Shown here: positions 1-8,191 of the stretch, one piece after another
Position numbering within the stretch: position 1 is the stretch's first letter
Layout: every line of letters starts with the position of its first letter
From: an uncultured Pseudomonadota bacterium
GTDB taxonomy: Bacteria > Pseudomonadota > Gammaproteobacteria > Steroidobacterales > Steroidobacteraceae
Reading direction: 5' to 3'
NCBI GenBank assembly: GCA_937920275.1
Contig: CALGVD010000124.1
Span: forward strand, 1 to 51,702
DNA length: 51,702 bases
Position numbers and translations under genes: made by a program
Notes under the pieces: model-generated
The model's database searches: none
The model's input: the letters and a program-made list of their open reading frames with translations, nothing else
Told to the model about the DNA's origin: nothing

Positions 1-624
1 CGCGTCGAGCAACGCCCGGGGACGGGCGAGGGTGTCGGGCGCGGGCGCCCAGGTGCCGTACCCCCAGGCCGCCGCGAAGAACCGTAGGCCGTTGACCTCG
101 GCAGCGCGGCGGTCTTCGGCGGAGTCGCCGACCATCCAGGTCTCCTTCGGCTGCAGCGCGGCGCCGCGCAGCACCGCTGCCACCATCGCCGGCTTGTGCG
201 CAGCGGGAGGCTGCGTGGCATCTAGCGCGTGGACTTCGGTGAAGAAGCGGTTCCAACGGAGGTGTTCGAGGATGCGACGGGTCGGCGCGATGCGCTTGTT
301 GGTGACGATGCGCAAGGGGATACCGGCTGCTGCGAGGCCATCCAGCAATTGCGGGATTCCCTCGTACACCGCGGTGGCGCGGTAGCCTGCTTCGTCGTAG
401 TCGGTGCGGAACGCGGCGGTGAGCGCATCGATCGCCACCGGATCGTCGCGACCGACCAAAGCTGCGGCGGTCACGGGCAGCGGCGGGCCGATCAGCGAGG
501 CCACGAGCGGGACCGCCGGTGTGATGCCGGTCTGTCGCAGCGCGGCCTCGAACGAGGCCAGGATGCCCGGTGCCGAGTCGATCAGGGTCCCGTCGAAGTC
601 GAACAAGATGCTGCGCGGTGGCAT
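1..624 (-). CDS. HAD-superfamily phosphatase, phosphoglycolate phosphatase-like (C-terminus off the window)
   Basis: The frame begins with ATG at 624 and stays open to base 1, giving at least 208 residues. The N-terminus holds the HAD nucleophile motif DFDGTLIDS (residues 9-17). Motif II VTNK, a KPAM lysine motif and the acidic motif VGDSAED follow in order, so the catalytic core is complete although the last residues are cut off. Such enzymes hydrolyse small phosphomonoesters such as 2-phosphoglycolate; the substrate cannot be read from the sequence. The start lies 6 bases after the stop of the ABC exporter gene, so the two are probably cotranscribed. Family assignment is firm, the phosphoglycolate role is a guess. 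Confidence 0.85.
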   Translation of the reverse strand, partial: MPPRSILFDFDGTLIDSAPGILASFEAALRQTGITPAVPLVASLIGPPLPVTAAALVGRDDPVAIDALTAAFRTDYDEAGYRATAVYEGIPQLLDGLAAAGIPLRIVTNKRIAPTRRILEHLRWNRFFTEVHALDATQPPAAHKPAMVAAVLRGAALQPKETWMVGDSAEDRRAAEVNGLRFFAAAWGYGTWAPAPDTLARPRALLDA

Positions 625-630
625 ACGGGG

Positions 631-2433
631 CTACAGCAGCGCGGTACCGCGGTCGTTGAACTGCAACGCTGCGAGGCGCGCGTACAAGGGGTTCGAGGCG
701 ATGAGATCGGCGTGGGTGCCGCTTGCGACGATACGACCTTGGTCCATGACGACGATCCGGTCGGCCTTGAGCACGGTGGCGAGCCGGTGCGCGATGATGA
801 TCGTCGTACGGGTGCGCATCAGCTGTTCGAGCGCTTCTTGCACCACGCGTTCGCTTTCGGCATCGAGCGCAGAGGTGGCCTCATCGAGCAGCAGCAACGG
901 CGGGTTGCGCAGGATCGCGCGGGCGATGGCGATGCGCTGTCGTTGGCCACCGGAGAGCCGCAGGCCGCGCTCACCTAAGAAACTGTCGTAGCCCTCGGGC
1001 AGGGCGCGGATGAACTCGTCGGCCGCCGCGGCCTGGGCGGCGGCCTCGACCTCGGCATCGCTGGCGTCAGGCCGTCCGTAGCGGATGTTCTCGCGGGCGC
1101 TCGCACCGAACAGCACGGTGTCCTGCGGCACGAGGCCGATACGGCTGCGCACGGCATGCAGATCGGCGCTGGCGATGTCGATGCCATCGAGCAGCACACG
1201 ACCGTGTTGCGGATCGTAGAAACGCAGCAACAGCTGGAAGGTGGTGCTCTTGCCCGCCCCCGAGGGGCCGACGAAGGCGACGGTCTCCCCGGGCGCGATG
1301 TCGAGCGTGAAGTCATCGAGCGCCGGGGTCTCCGGACGGGAGGGATAGTGGAAACGCACTCCCTCGAAGCGCACGCGGCCCGCGGCCGCGCCCGGCGTGA
1401 CGGCGGGCAGGGCTTGCGGTACCGCCGGGGAGAGGATCGCCGGGGTCGCGTGGTGCAGCTCGACGAGGCGCTCCATGGCGCCTGCCGCACGCTGCACTTC
1501 GCTCCACATCTCGCTCAAAGAGGCGGCGGCGACGCCGGCGTAGACGGCGAACAGCAGGAACTGCACGAGTTCGCCTCCGGACATCTTGTCCGCCAGCACC
1601 TGATGGGCGCCGAACCACAACACGAGGGTGATGGCGGCGACCACCAGCGTGGTGGAAAGGGCGGTCAGCCAAGCCCGTACCCGGGTGCGTACCACGGCGA
1701 TGTCGAACGAGGCTTCGACCGCTTGATCGTAGCGCCGGACGTTGAGATCTTCGAGCGTGAACGCCTGCACGGTCTGGATCGCGTTCAGGGTCTCCCCCGC
1801 AAGGCCACTGGTATCGGCGATCCGGTCCTGCGAGCTGCGCGAGAGCTTGCGCAGCTTCCGGCCGAGCGCGATGACCGGCACGATCACGGTCGGCATGGCG
1901 ATCAGGATCAGCCCGAGCAGTTTGAGGTTGGTCACGCCCATCATCACGATGGAGCCGGCGAGGTTGATGGTCGAGCGCAGCGCGATCGAGATGCCGACGC
2001 CCGAGATCGATTGCACGAGCGTGGTGTCGGTGGTGAGACGCGAGAGCACCTCACCGGTGCGGGTGACCTCGAAGAACTGCGGGTCCATCCGGACGATGTT
2101 CCGGTAGACGGCCGCGCGGATGTCCGCGACCACGCGCTCCCCCAGCCAGGTGACGAGATAGAAACGCATGGCGGCGAACGCGCCGAAGAGCACCGCGACG
2201 CCGAGGAAGGTGATGAAGTAGATGTCGATGGTGTCGGCATCACCGGCCGACATCCCGCGATCGACGAGATGCTTGAGTGCGACCGGCAGCGCGAGCATCG
2301 ACCCCGAGGCGAGCAGCAGTGCGACCATCGCCCAAGCGAGCACGCTGCGGTAGGGCTTGAGGAAGGGCAGCAGCGAAGCGAGCGGACGGACCGACTTGGC
2401 TTTTGGACGGTCGGCAGAGGACGGATCAGACAT
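631..2433 (-). CDS. ABC exporter, fused permease and ATPase (MsbA-like)
   Basis: This 600-residue half-transporter has an N-terminal six-helix ABC membrane domain (about residues 25-310) and a C-terminal ATPase. Walker A GPSGAGKSTT starts near residue 389, the signature LSGGQRQR near 493 and Walker B LLLLDE near 513, followed by the H-loop AHR. It should work as a homodimer in the inner membrane, exporting a lipid or hydrophobic compound. I chose ATG 2433 (MSDPSSAD) because the 52 residues upstream in frame are Arg/Gly-rich and overlap the end of the preceding oxidoreductase gene. It sits 8 bases after that gene and 6 bases before the HAD phosphatase gene. The substrate is unknown. Confidence 0.9.
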   Translation of the reverse strand: MSDPSSADRPKAKSVRPLASLLPFLKPYRSVLAWAMVALLLASGSMLALPVALKHLVDRGMSAGDADTIDIYFITFLGVAVLFGAFAAMRFYLVTWLGERVVADIRAAVYRNIVRMDPQFFEVTRTGEVLSRLTTDTTLVQSISGVGISIALRSTINLAGSIVMMGVTNLKLLGLILIAMPTVIVPVIALGRKLRKLSRSSQDRIADTSGLAGETLNAIQTVQAFTLEDLNVRRYDQAVEASFDIAVVRTRVRAWLTALSTTLVVAAITLVLWFGAHQVLADKMSGGELVQFLLFAVYAGVAAASLSEMWSEVQRAAGAMERLVELHHATPAILSPAVPQALPAVTPGAAAGRVRFEGVRFHYPSRPETPALDDFTLDIAPGETVAFVGPSGAGKSTTFQLLLRFYDPQHGRVLLDGIDIASADLHAVRSRIGLVPQDTVLFGASARENIRYGRPDASDAEVEAAAQAAAADEFIRALPEGYDSFLGERGLRLSGGQRQRIAIARAILRNPPLLLLDEATSALDAESERVVQEALEQLMRTRTTIIIAHRLATVLKADRIVVMDQGRIVASGTHADLIASNPLYARLAALQFNDRGTALL

Positions 2434-2441
2434 GCTGCATT

Positions 2442-3578
2442 CTAGCGCGCTGCCGCCGCAGACCCCTCGCCTGATGCACCGTTGCGTGGGCTGTCGACCG
2501 CGGGCTTGTCCACCTGGAGCACCAGTTTGCCGGTGGTGTCGCCCGATTGCAGCGCGGCGAGCGCGGTGTGGGCGTCGGCGAACGGCCAAGCACCGCCGAT
2601 GTGCGGCGGATCCGGGATCAACGCGAGCGTCTCACGCAGGGCGTCGGGCAAGCGTGCCGCCTCGCCCCACAACCAGATGAGGTTGAAGGCGAGCAGACCA
2701 CGGTTCTGCGAGATCATGGCCAGCGGGTCGAGCCGTGGGCGTCGCAACCAGCGCCAGGCGAGCCGCAACGGATTGGCGCGGCGACCCTCACCCATGAAAT
2801 CGGCAGCGCCGTACAGCAGGTGCCGACCTTCCGGCGCGAGCCGCTCAAAAGCGGGCCGGAACGAAGGGCCGTAGACCGCATCGAAGACGAGATCGAACGC
2901 TGCGGCGTCGAGATGGCGCAGCGCCGCATCGAGGGCGGCACCGAAGTGGGGCCCCCGCAGCACGACGCAGGCGGGGTCGAGGCCGTGTTCCCGCACCAGC
3001 CAATCGCGTTTCGACTCGCGCCCCACCACCGCCACCGGCTGCGCACCGAGCTGGCGCAGCACCTGCAGCGCGTTGAGGCCGACGCCGCCTGCGGCGGATT
3101 GCACGAGGACCACGCTGCCGCGCCGCGCGCCGCCGAGCGCCACCAAGCCGTACCACGCCGTCAGCGCCTGCACCGGGTAGGCCGCACCGTCCTCGAACGA
3201 CCAGGTCTCGGGCAACGGCCAAAGATATTGTTCGCCGACATTGAGGGCGCTGGCATAGCCGCCGAAGCGGGTGAGCACGATCACGCGGTCGCCCGGACGC
3301 CAGCGCGTCACGCCATCGCCCACCCGGCGGACCGTGCCCGCGGCTTCCAGTCCCGGCACGAACGACCCGGCGGGCGTGGCGGAGTACAGCCCGAGGCAGG
3401 CGAAGATGTCGGCGAAGTTGAGACCGACGGCGACCACATCGATCTGGACCTCGCCCGGCGCGGGGGCGGGCAGGTCCTCTTCGACGAATCTCAGGTTCGC
3501 CAGGGACCCCGCACGGGGGATCCGCCAAGCGAGGCGGCGATGCTCAGGGCGCGACGGTCGATCGGTCCGGTCGTTCAT
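2442..3578 (-). CDS. Zinc-less medium-chain dehydrogenase/reductase (quinone oxidoreductase / VAT-1-like)
   Basis: The 378-residue protein has the quinone-oxidoreductase layout. An N-terminal GroES-like domain carries GLNFADIFACLGLY, and a Rossmann NADPH-binding part carries VQSAAGGVGLNALQVL. The structural-zinc cysteine cluster of alcohol dehydrogenases is absent, which fits the zinc-independent NADPH:quinone or enone reductase branch. ATG 3578 (MNDRTD) is preferred, and ATG 3590 in the same frame is the alternative. Either start overlaps the 3' end of the AraC-type gene (stop at 3544), so translation is probably coupled. The true substrate is unknown. Confidence 0.85.
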   Translation of the reverse strand: MNDRTDRPSRPEHRRLAWRIPRAGSLANLRFVEEDLPAPAPGEVQIDVVAVGLNFADIFACLGLYSATPAGSFVPGLEAAGTVRRVGDGVTRWRPGDRVIVLTRFGGYASALNVGEQYLWPLPETWSFEDGAAYPVQALTAWYGLVALGGARRGSVVLVQSAAGGVGLNALQVLRQLGAQPVAVVGRESKRDWLVREHGLDPACVVLRGPHFGAALDAALRHLDAAAFDLVFDAVYGPSFRPAFERLAPEGRHLLYGAADFMGEGRRANPLRLAWRWLRRPRLDPLAMISQNRGLLAFNLIWLWGEAARLPDALRETLALIPDPPHIGGAWPFADAHTALAALQSGDTTGKLVLQVDKPAVDSPRNGASGEGSAAAAR

Positions 3579-4005
3579 GCCACCGAGCATACTGCGAGGG
3601 CAGCATGCCGATGTAGCGGCGGAACATCCGGGCGAAGTACGACCCGTCGTGGAACCCGACCGCGTAAGCGATCGCAGTCACGGAGTCGTGGTCCCGGGTC
3701 AACGCCTGACAGGCGGCCCGGACGCGGTAGCGCAACAGATATTCGCGGAAAGTGATGCGGAAGGTCGCATGGAAGGCGCGGCTGAACTGGAAACGGCTGA
3801 GCCCGCAATGGGTGGCGACGGCACTGGCCGGGAACTTGTCGGGGTAGCGACTGGCGACGAATGCGATCGCCCGACGGGCATCGCCGGGTGCGTCGGCCAG
3901 CGGCGCGATCGCCCCAAGCGAACCGCCTCGCAAGGCCTCTTCCGCGAGGATCTCCGCCGGCATCTCGATTTCCCGGGGCTGCAATAGCGTTTCTTCGGTC
4001 GTCAT
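3544..4005 (-). CDS. AraC/XylS-type transcriptional regulator, short form
   Basis: A 153-residue protein with a double helix-turn-helix AraC domain from about residue 45 to the end. The first helix region is SAVATHCGLSRFQFSRAF and the second contains VTAIAYAVGFHDGSYFARMF, ending in the typical PSQYARW. There are only about 40 residues before it, so it lacks the usual ligand-binding domain. The frame can be extended upstream to 4416, but that extension lies antisense to the plausible gene at 4141-4449 and has no regulator-like sequence, so I use ATG 4005. It overlaps the oxidoreductase gene it precedes and probably controls that operon or itself. Confidence 0.8.
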   Translation of the reverse strand: MTTEETLLQPREIEMPAEILAEEALRGGSLGAIAPLADAPGDARRAIAFVASRYPDKFPASAVATHCGLSRFQFSRAFHATFRITFREYLLRYRVRAACQALTRDHDSVTAIAYAVGFHDGSYFARMFRRYIGMLPSQYARWHERPDRSTVAP

Positions 4006-4140
4006 GATTCGTTGACATGTTAATGGACGCCTTGCCGCACTTCGGATTAAGAATCGGTAACCTGTACGATATCGCCAACTGCAACAAAATTTTGTTCGAG
4101 AGGGTCGGGTGGCGTGCCGACCTTCGGATAAACTACCGTT
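4006..4140. promoter_or_regulatory. Divergent intergenic region, AT-rich for this genome
   Basis: These 135 bases separate the AraC-type gene (minus) from the small gene at 4141 (plus), so promoters for both should lie here. The region is visibly richer in A and T than its surroundings and contains a perfect palindrome (see 4083-4096). I cannot place -35 and -10 boxes with confidence. Confidence 0.5.
4083..4096. promoter_or_regulatory. Perfect 14-bp palindrome, candidate operator
   Basis: The sequence AACAAAATTTTGTT is its own reverse complement and lies 45 bases before the ATG at 4141 and about 80 bases upstream of the regulator start. A perfect AT-only-core palindrome is unusual in DNA this GC-rich. 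Binding by a dimeric regulator is an inference. AraC proteins usually bind direct repeats, so the partner may be another protein. Confidence 0.4.
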
Positions 4141-4449
4141 ATGCCTACCGAGCAGGACTCCACCGCGTCGTTCGACGCAGCCTTCACCCAAGCCGTGGAC
4201 CTCGGCAACACCTTGGCTGACCGCGACAAGTCGGCCGACCTTTGGGATGTCTCCGATGGCTTGCTCGCCGGTGCCGTGCAATTCTGGCTCTACGCCCGGC
4301 AGCCCTGCGCCGACCCGCGCTGCACCGATTGCCTCGCCGTGAGCACTGCCGAGGGCCGGATGGCCGAGTTGCAGCGCTTGATCCGCGACCTGTCGGCAGA
4401 GAGCGAGTACTTCCACAGCCCGAACGATTCCAACGCCGGCCGCGCCTGA
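4141..4449 (+). CDS. Small hypothetical protein with a CX4CXXC cysteine cluster
   Basis: The 102-residue acidic protein has a coherent, mostly helical composition (AVDLGNTLADRD, GLLAGAVQFWLYARQ) and a compact cysteine group PCADPRCTDC that could bind a metal or form a disulfide. It ends in the polar tail SPNDSNAGRA. No signal peptide or membrane segment is visible, so it is probably cytoplasmic. I have the impression of similar proteins in Xanthomonas relatives but cannot verify it. It runs convergently into the aminotransferase gene with 11 bases between the stops. The ribosome binding site is weak. Function unknown. Confidence 0.65.
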   Translation: MPTEQDSTASFDAAFTQAVDLGNTLADRDKSADLWDVSDGLLAGAVQFWLYARQPCADPRCTDCLAVSTAEGRMAELQRLIRDLSAESEYFHSPNDSNAGRA

Positions 4450-4460
4450 CCGCGGCGTGC

Positions 4461-5744
4461 TCAGCGCGCGGCGACATCCTCGAGGGCGGCTTCGAGGATC
4501 GCGAGCCCTTCGGCCAACTGCGCATCGGGGATGGTCAAGGGCGCGAGGAAGCGGATCACGTTGCCATAGATCCCGCAGGACAGCAGGACCAGACCGCGTC
4601 GGCCTGCCGATTGGACGAGCGCCTTCGTGATCTCGGCGTCGGGTGAGTCGGGACGCCGATCGCGGACCAACTCCATCGCCACCATCGCGCCGAGGCCGCG
4701 CACCTCGCCGATGCAGGGCCAGCGTGAGCGCATGTCCTCCAGACGCGCGCGCAGCATCGCGCCCTGCCGCTCAGCCCGCGCGCAAAGACCTTCGGATTCG
4801 ATCACATCGAGCACGGCGAGCGCCGCTGCGCAGCCGAGCGGCGACCCTGCGTAGGTGCCGCCGAGACCGCCCGGCAGCGGCGCGTCCATGATGTCGGCGC
4901 GGCCCACCACGGCGGAGAGCGGTACGCCCCCCGCAAGACTTTTGGCGACGGTCATCAGGTCGGGCACCACGCCGGAGTGCTCGATCGCGAACATCTTGCC
5001 GGTGCGGGCGAAGCCGCTCTGCACCTCGTCGACGATGAGCAGGATGCCGTGGCGGTCGCAGAGCGCACGCAGCTCGCGCAGGAACGCTGGTGGCGCGATG
5101 TAGAAGCCGCCTTCGCCCTGCACCGGTTCGATGATCAGTGCGGCGACACGCTGCGCGTCGACATCGTGCTTGAAGAGGTGTTCGATCGCCGCCAGCGACG
5201 CCTCCACGCTGATGCCGTGGTACTCCATCGGGAACGGTGCGTGGTAGATGTCGGGCAGCATCGGGCCGAAGCCTGCTTTGTAGGGGTGCACCTTGCCGGT
5301 GAGGCTGATGCAGGCGAGGGTGCGGCCGTGGAAACCGCCACCGAACGCGATCACCGCGGGTCGTCCGGTATGGTATCTCGCGATCTTCACGGCGTTCTCG
5401 ACCGCCTCGGCGCCGGTCGTGAGGAAGATCGTCTTCCAGGGTCCCGGCCCGGGCGCCAGATCGTTCAGGCGTTCGGCGAGGGCGACATAGTTCTCGTAGG
5501 GTGTGACCTGGAAGCAGGCGTGCGAGAGCCGTGCGAGCTGCGCCGCCACGGCCCCTTGCACCTTGGGGTGCAGGTGCCCGGTATTGAGCACGGCGATACC
5601 CGAGCCGAAGTCGATGTAGCGGCGACCCTCGACATCCCAGATCTCGCCGTTGGATGCGCGCTCGGCGTAGACCTGGAGGGAATTTCCGACACCCCGGGGG
5701 ATGGCGGCCGCACGGCGGCGAGCAAGGTCGGCATTGGTGGGCAT
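4461..5744 (-). CDS. gabT: Class III aminotransferase, 4-aminobutyrate--2-oxoglutarate transaminase
   Basis: The 427-residue protein matches the GabT family throughout. The N-terminal region has FGSGIAVLNTGH, the cofactor site has TTGAEAVENAVKIAR, the PLP-ring aspartate lies in LIVDEVQSGFARTG, and the Schiff-base lysine lies in VAKSLAGGVPLS. It moves the amino group of 4-aminobutyrate (or a related omega-amino acid) to 2-oxoglutarate. ATG 5744 is chosen because a strong GGAGG sits 6 bases upstream; an upstream ATG at 5771 lacks one. No succinate-semialdehyde dehydrogenase is adjacent, so another omega-amino acid could be the real substrate. Confidence 0.88.
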   Translation of the reverse strand: MPTNADLARRRAAAIPRGVGNSLQVYAERASNGEIWDVEGRRYIDFGSGIAVLNTGHLHPKVQGAVAAQLARLSHACFQVTPYENYVALAERLNDLAPGPGPWKTIFLTTGAEAVENAVKIARYHTGRPAVIAFGGGFHGRTLACISLTGKVHPYKAGFGPMLPDIYHAPFPMEYHGISVEASLAAIEHLFKHDVDAQRVAALIIEPVQGEGGFYIAPPAFLRELRALCDRHGILLIVDEVQSGFARTGKMFAIEHSGVVPDLMTVAKSLAGGVPLSAVVGRADIMDAPLPGGLGGTYAGSPLGCAAALAVLDVIESEGLCARAERQGAMLRARLEDMRSRWPCIGEVRGLGAMVAMELVRDRRPDSPDAEITKALVQSAGRRGLVLLSCGIYGNVIRFLAPLTIPDAQLAEGLAILEAALEDVAAR

Positions 5745-5835
5745 GGGGGCCTCCGGGGCGGTGCAGGGCACGGGTGTCTGCTAGAATTTACCTGCTAAAT
5801 CTACTCTTTCTCGACGATCCCTGACGAGGTTGTGC
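5745..5835. promoter_or_regulatory. Divergent promoter region of gabT and the ferredoxin reductase gene
   Basis: This short gap separates two divergently transcribed genes and has an AT-rich stretch around 5780-5810. TAGAAT and TAAATC hexamers on the plus strand could serve as -10 elements for the rightward gene. No matching -35 is clear, so individual promoters are not assigned. Confidence 0.4.
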
Positions 5836-6870
5836 GTGTCCCAGACCCTACAGACCGAGGTCGTGATCATCGGTGCCGGACCCTGTGGCCTGTTCCAGGT
5901 CTTCGAGCTCGGATTGCTCGGCATCAAGGCCCACCTCATCGATTCTCTCGCGGCACCCGGCGGCCAGTGCACAGAGCTCTACCCCGATAAGCCGATCTAC
6001 GACATCCCGGCGCTGCCGGTCTGCGGTGCCCAAGAGCTCGTCGATCGCTTGATGCAACAGATCAAGCCCTTCGAGCCGGTGTTCCATCTCGGACAAGAGG
6101 TCGTCGAACTGACGCCGCGCGCCGATCGGCGTTTCGATGTGGTCACGGCGACGGGCACCCGTTTCGACACCGGTGCGGTCGTGATCGCGGCCGGGGTCGG
6201 TTCGTTCCAGCCGCGTCGCCTCGGCGTCGCGGGTAGCGAGCGGTACGAGGGGCGGCAGATCCACTACCGTATCAAGGGTGCCGATGCCTACCGGACACAA
6301 CGGCTCGTGATGTTCGGCGGCGGTGACTCCGCGCTCGACTGGGTCAATGAATTCGCCAGCACCGCGCCCGCCCTCACCTTGGTGCATCGTCGCAGCGAAT
6401 TCCGCGCGGCGCCCGCATCCGTCGCGCGCATGCGCGAACTCGAGGCTGCGGGTCGCGTGCGTTTCATCGAGGGGCTCGCCGAGACGCTCATCGAGGACGG
6501 CGAGCGGCTCACCGGGGTGCGCGTGAAGGCGGCCGATGGGCTGCTGCATGACCTGCCTGCCGATCACCTGTTCGCTTTCTTCGGTCTGCATCCCAAGCTC
6601 GGGCCGGTGGCGCAGTGGGGGCTCGCGCTCGAGCGCAAGGCGTTGACGGTCGACACCGAGAAGTTCCAGACCAGCGTGCCCGGCATCTTCGCGGTCGGCG
6701 ACATCAATACCTACCCCGGCAAGAAGAAACTGATCCTGTCGGGCTTCCACGAGGCCGCGCTTGCGGCGTTCGGCATCCAGGCCTGGCTCTATCCCGAAAA
6801 GAAACAGTTCCTGCAGTACACGACCACCAGCCCGGTGATGCAGAAGCGATTGGGGGTCACCGCATCTTGA
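5836..6870 (+). CDS. Ferredoxin/flavodoxin--NADP reductase, thioredoxin-reductase-like (YumC type)
   Basis: The 344-residue flavoprotein has an FAD-binding motif (VVIIGAGPCGLFQVFELG) at the N-terminus, an NADPH-binding motif (LVMFGGGDSALDWV) mid-protein, and a second FAD contact in GIFAVGDINTYPGKKKLI. The CxxC redox disulfide of thioredoxin reductase is missing. That is the hallmark of the dimeric thioredoxin-reductase-like ferredoxin-NADP reductases known from Chlorobaculum and Bacillus. It should exchange electrons between NADPH and ferredoxin or flavodoxin in the cytoplasm. I start it at GTG 5836, 6 bases after GAGG; a TTG at 5830 is the alternative. Its stop overlaps the thioesterase start. 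Confidence 0.88.
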   Translation: MSQTLQTEVVIIGAGPCGLFQVFELGLLGIKAHLIDSLAAPGGQCTELYPDKPIYDIPALPVCGAQELVDRLMQQIKPFEPVFHLGQEVVELTPRADRRFDVVTATGTRFDTGAVVIAAGVGSFQPRRLGVAGSERYEGRQIHYRIKGADAYRTQRLVMFGGGDSALDWVNEFASTAPALTLVHRRSEFRAAPASVARMRELEAAGRVRFIEGLAETLIEDGERLTGVRVKAADGLLHDLPADHLFAFFGLHPKLGPVAQWGLALERKALTVDTEKFQTSVPGIFAVGDINTYPGKKKLILSGFHEAALAAFGIQAWLYPEKKQFLQYTTTSPVMQKRLGVTAS

Positions 6871-7727
6871 TCGGCCAGTTGTCGGATCTGCTGCGCCAAT
6901 TCGAGCTCGAGCGGCTGGAGGTCAATCTTTTCCGCGGCGAGAGCCGAGATATCGGCAGCCCACAGGTCTTCGGCGGGCAGGTGCTCGGCCAGGCGCTCAC
7001 CGCAGCCTACGCGACGGTCGATGCGGGTCGCGAGGTGCATTCGCTCCACGCTTATTTCCTGCGTCGCGGCGACTTCAACCGGCCCATCGTCTACCAGGTC
7101 GACCGCAGCCGCGACGGTCACTCCTTCTCGTCGCGGCGTGTCATCGCCATCCAGAACGGCGATCCGATCTTCACCTTCTCCTCGTCTTTCCATGTCCCGG
7201 AGCCCGGTCTCGATCACCAGTCGGCGATGCCGCAAGTACCGATGCCCGAGACGCTCCCTGATTGGAGCCGCCCGGCCGCCGAGATCGCCGAGCGCCTACC
7301 CGAGAAGATCCGCCGTTTCATGGTGCGCGAGCGGCCGTTCGACCTCCGTCCGGTCGATCCCATCGACTACTTGGATCCGAAGCCTGCGCCGCCGGTCCAG
7401 CACATCTGGTTGCGCACCGCCGGTCGATTGCCCGATGACCCGCATCTGCACCGCTGTCTGCTCGCGTACATCTCGGATTTCAGCCTGCTCGGGACCGCCA
7501 CGCGACCGCATGCCATCCAATACAGCAGCGACGATCTGGTCATGGCGAGCATCGACCACGCGATGTGGTTCCATCGTGATTTCCGTGTCGATGATTGGTT
7601 GCTGTATTCGATGGACAGCCCGAGCGCCTCGGGCGCGCGTGGCTTCTCGCGCGGCAGCATCTTCGACCGCAGCGGTCGTCTGGTGGCGAGCATCGCCCAA
7701 GAGGGCTTGATGCGGGTCCGCTCATGA
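6867..7727 (+). CDS. tesB: Acyl-CoA thioesterase II
   Basis: The protein has 286 residues, the usual TesB length, with two hotdog domains. The N-terminal one contains FGGQVLGQALTAAYATV and LHAYFLRRGD. The C-terminal one contains AYISDFSLLGTA, the aspartate-bearing helix of TesB, and DHAMWFHRDFRVDDWLLY. It hydrolyses medium and long acyl-CoAs in the cytoplasm. No ATG or GTG fits; the only sensible start is TTG 6867, which overlaps the TGA of the reductase gene as TTGA and has GGGGGT upstream. Its stop overlaps the cytochrome start as ATGA. Confidence 0.9.
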   Translation: MIGQLSDLLRQFELERLEVNLFRGESRDIGSPQVFGGQVLGQALTAAYATVDAGREVHSLHAYFLRRGDFNRPIVYQVDRSRDGHSFSSRRVIAIQNGDPIFTFSSSFHVPEPGLDHQSAMPQVPMPETLPDWSRPAAEIAERLPEKIRRFMVRERPFDLRPVDPIDYLDPKPAPPVQHIWLRTAGRLPDDPHLHRCLLAYISDFSLLGTATRPHAIQYSSDDLVMASIDHAMWFHRDFRVDDWLLYSMDSPSASGARGFSRGSIFDRSGRLVASIAQEGLMRVRS

Positions 7728-8191
7728 TCGGCGTCCGCTTCGGCGTGATGGCGGTCCTGTTGCTCACCGTGCCGGTGGCGTCGGCCGATCCCGTCGCCGC
7801 TCCCGTCGCCGATCCCGCCGCCGCAGTAGACGAGAAACGCGGTCGGCTGCTCTACCTCCAATGCCGCGCCTGTCACGCGTTGCAGCCTGGCGGAGCGGAG
7901 CTCATCGGTCCGCATCTGGGCGGACTGCTCGGACGCGAAGTGGCTTCGGTGCCCGATTTCAGCTACTCGGAGGCCTTGCAGGCGCAGTCGTTCCGGTGGG
8001 ACCGCGCACGGTTGGATCGATGGTTGGAATCCTCGGGCAGGATGGTCCCCGGCAACTCGATGGCTGTCGCGGGCATCAAGAACGCGTCGGACCGCGCCGC
8101 GTTGATCGCGTATCTCGAAGCGGCTACGGTGCTGCCGGCCATCCCTGCGGCGCCTGCTGCAGCACCCACGGACAACCGTCCGGCGCCCTGA
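7724..8191 (+). CDS. Secreted class I c-type cytochrome
   Basis: The 155-residue protein begins with a signal peptide (hydrophobic MAVLLLTVPVASA, probable cleavage near residue 21). It has one haem attachment motif CRACH (residues 47-51), a PHLGGLLGR segment typical of mitochondrial/c2-like cytochromes, and a distal methionine within MVPGNSM. It should be a periplasmic electron carrier. It is translationally coupled to tesB through ATGA, an unusual partner. The C-terminus is Ala/Pro-rich, and its last 68 bases overlap the convergent VOC gene. Whether it serves respiration or a photosynthetic chain cannot be told from sequence. Confidence 0.85.
   Translation: MIGVRFGVMAVLLLTVPVASADPVAAPVADPAAAVDEKRGRLLYLQCRACHALQPGGAELIGPHLGGLLGREVASVPDFSYSEALQAQSFRWDRARLDRWLESSGRMVPGNSMAVAGIKNASDRAALIAYLEAATVLPAIPAAPAAAPTDNRPAP

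Noticed and set aside
4006-4416. N-terminal extension of the AraC-type protein to 290 residues
   Set aside because: The extension runs antisense through the plausible gene at 4141-4449 and through the promoter gap, and shows no ligand-binding domain.
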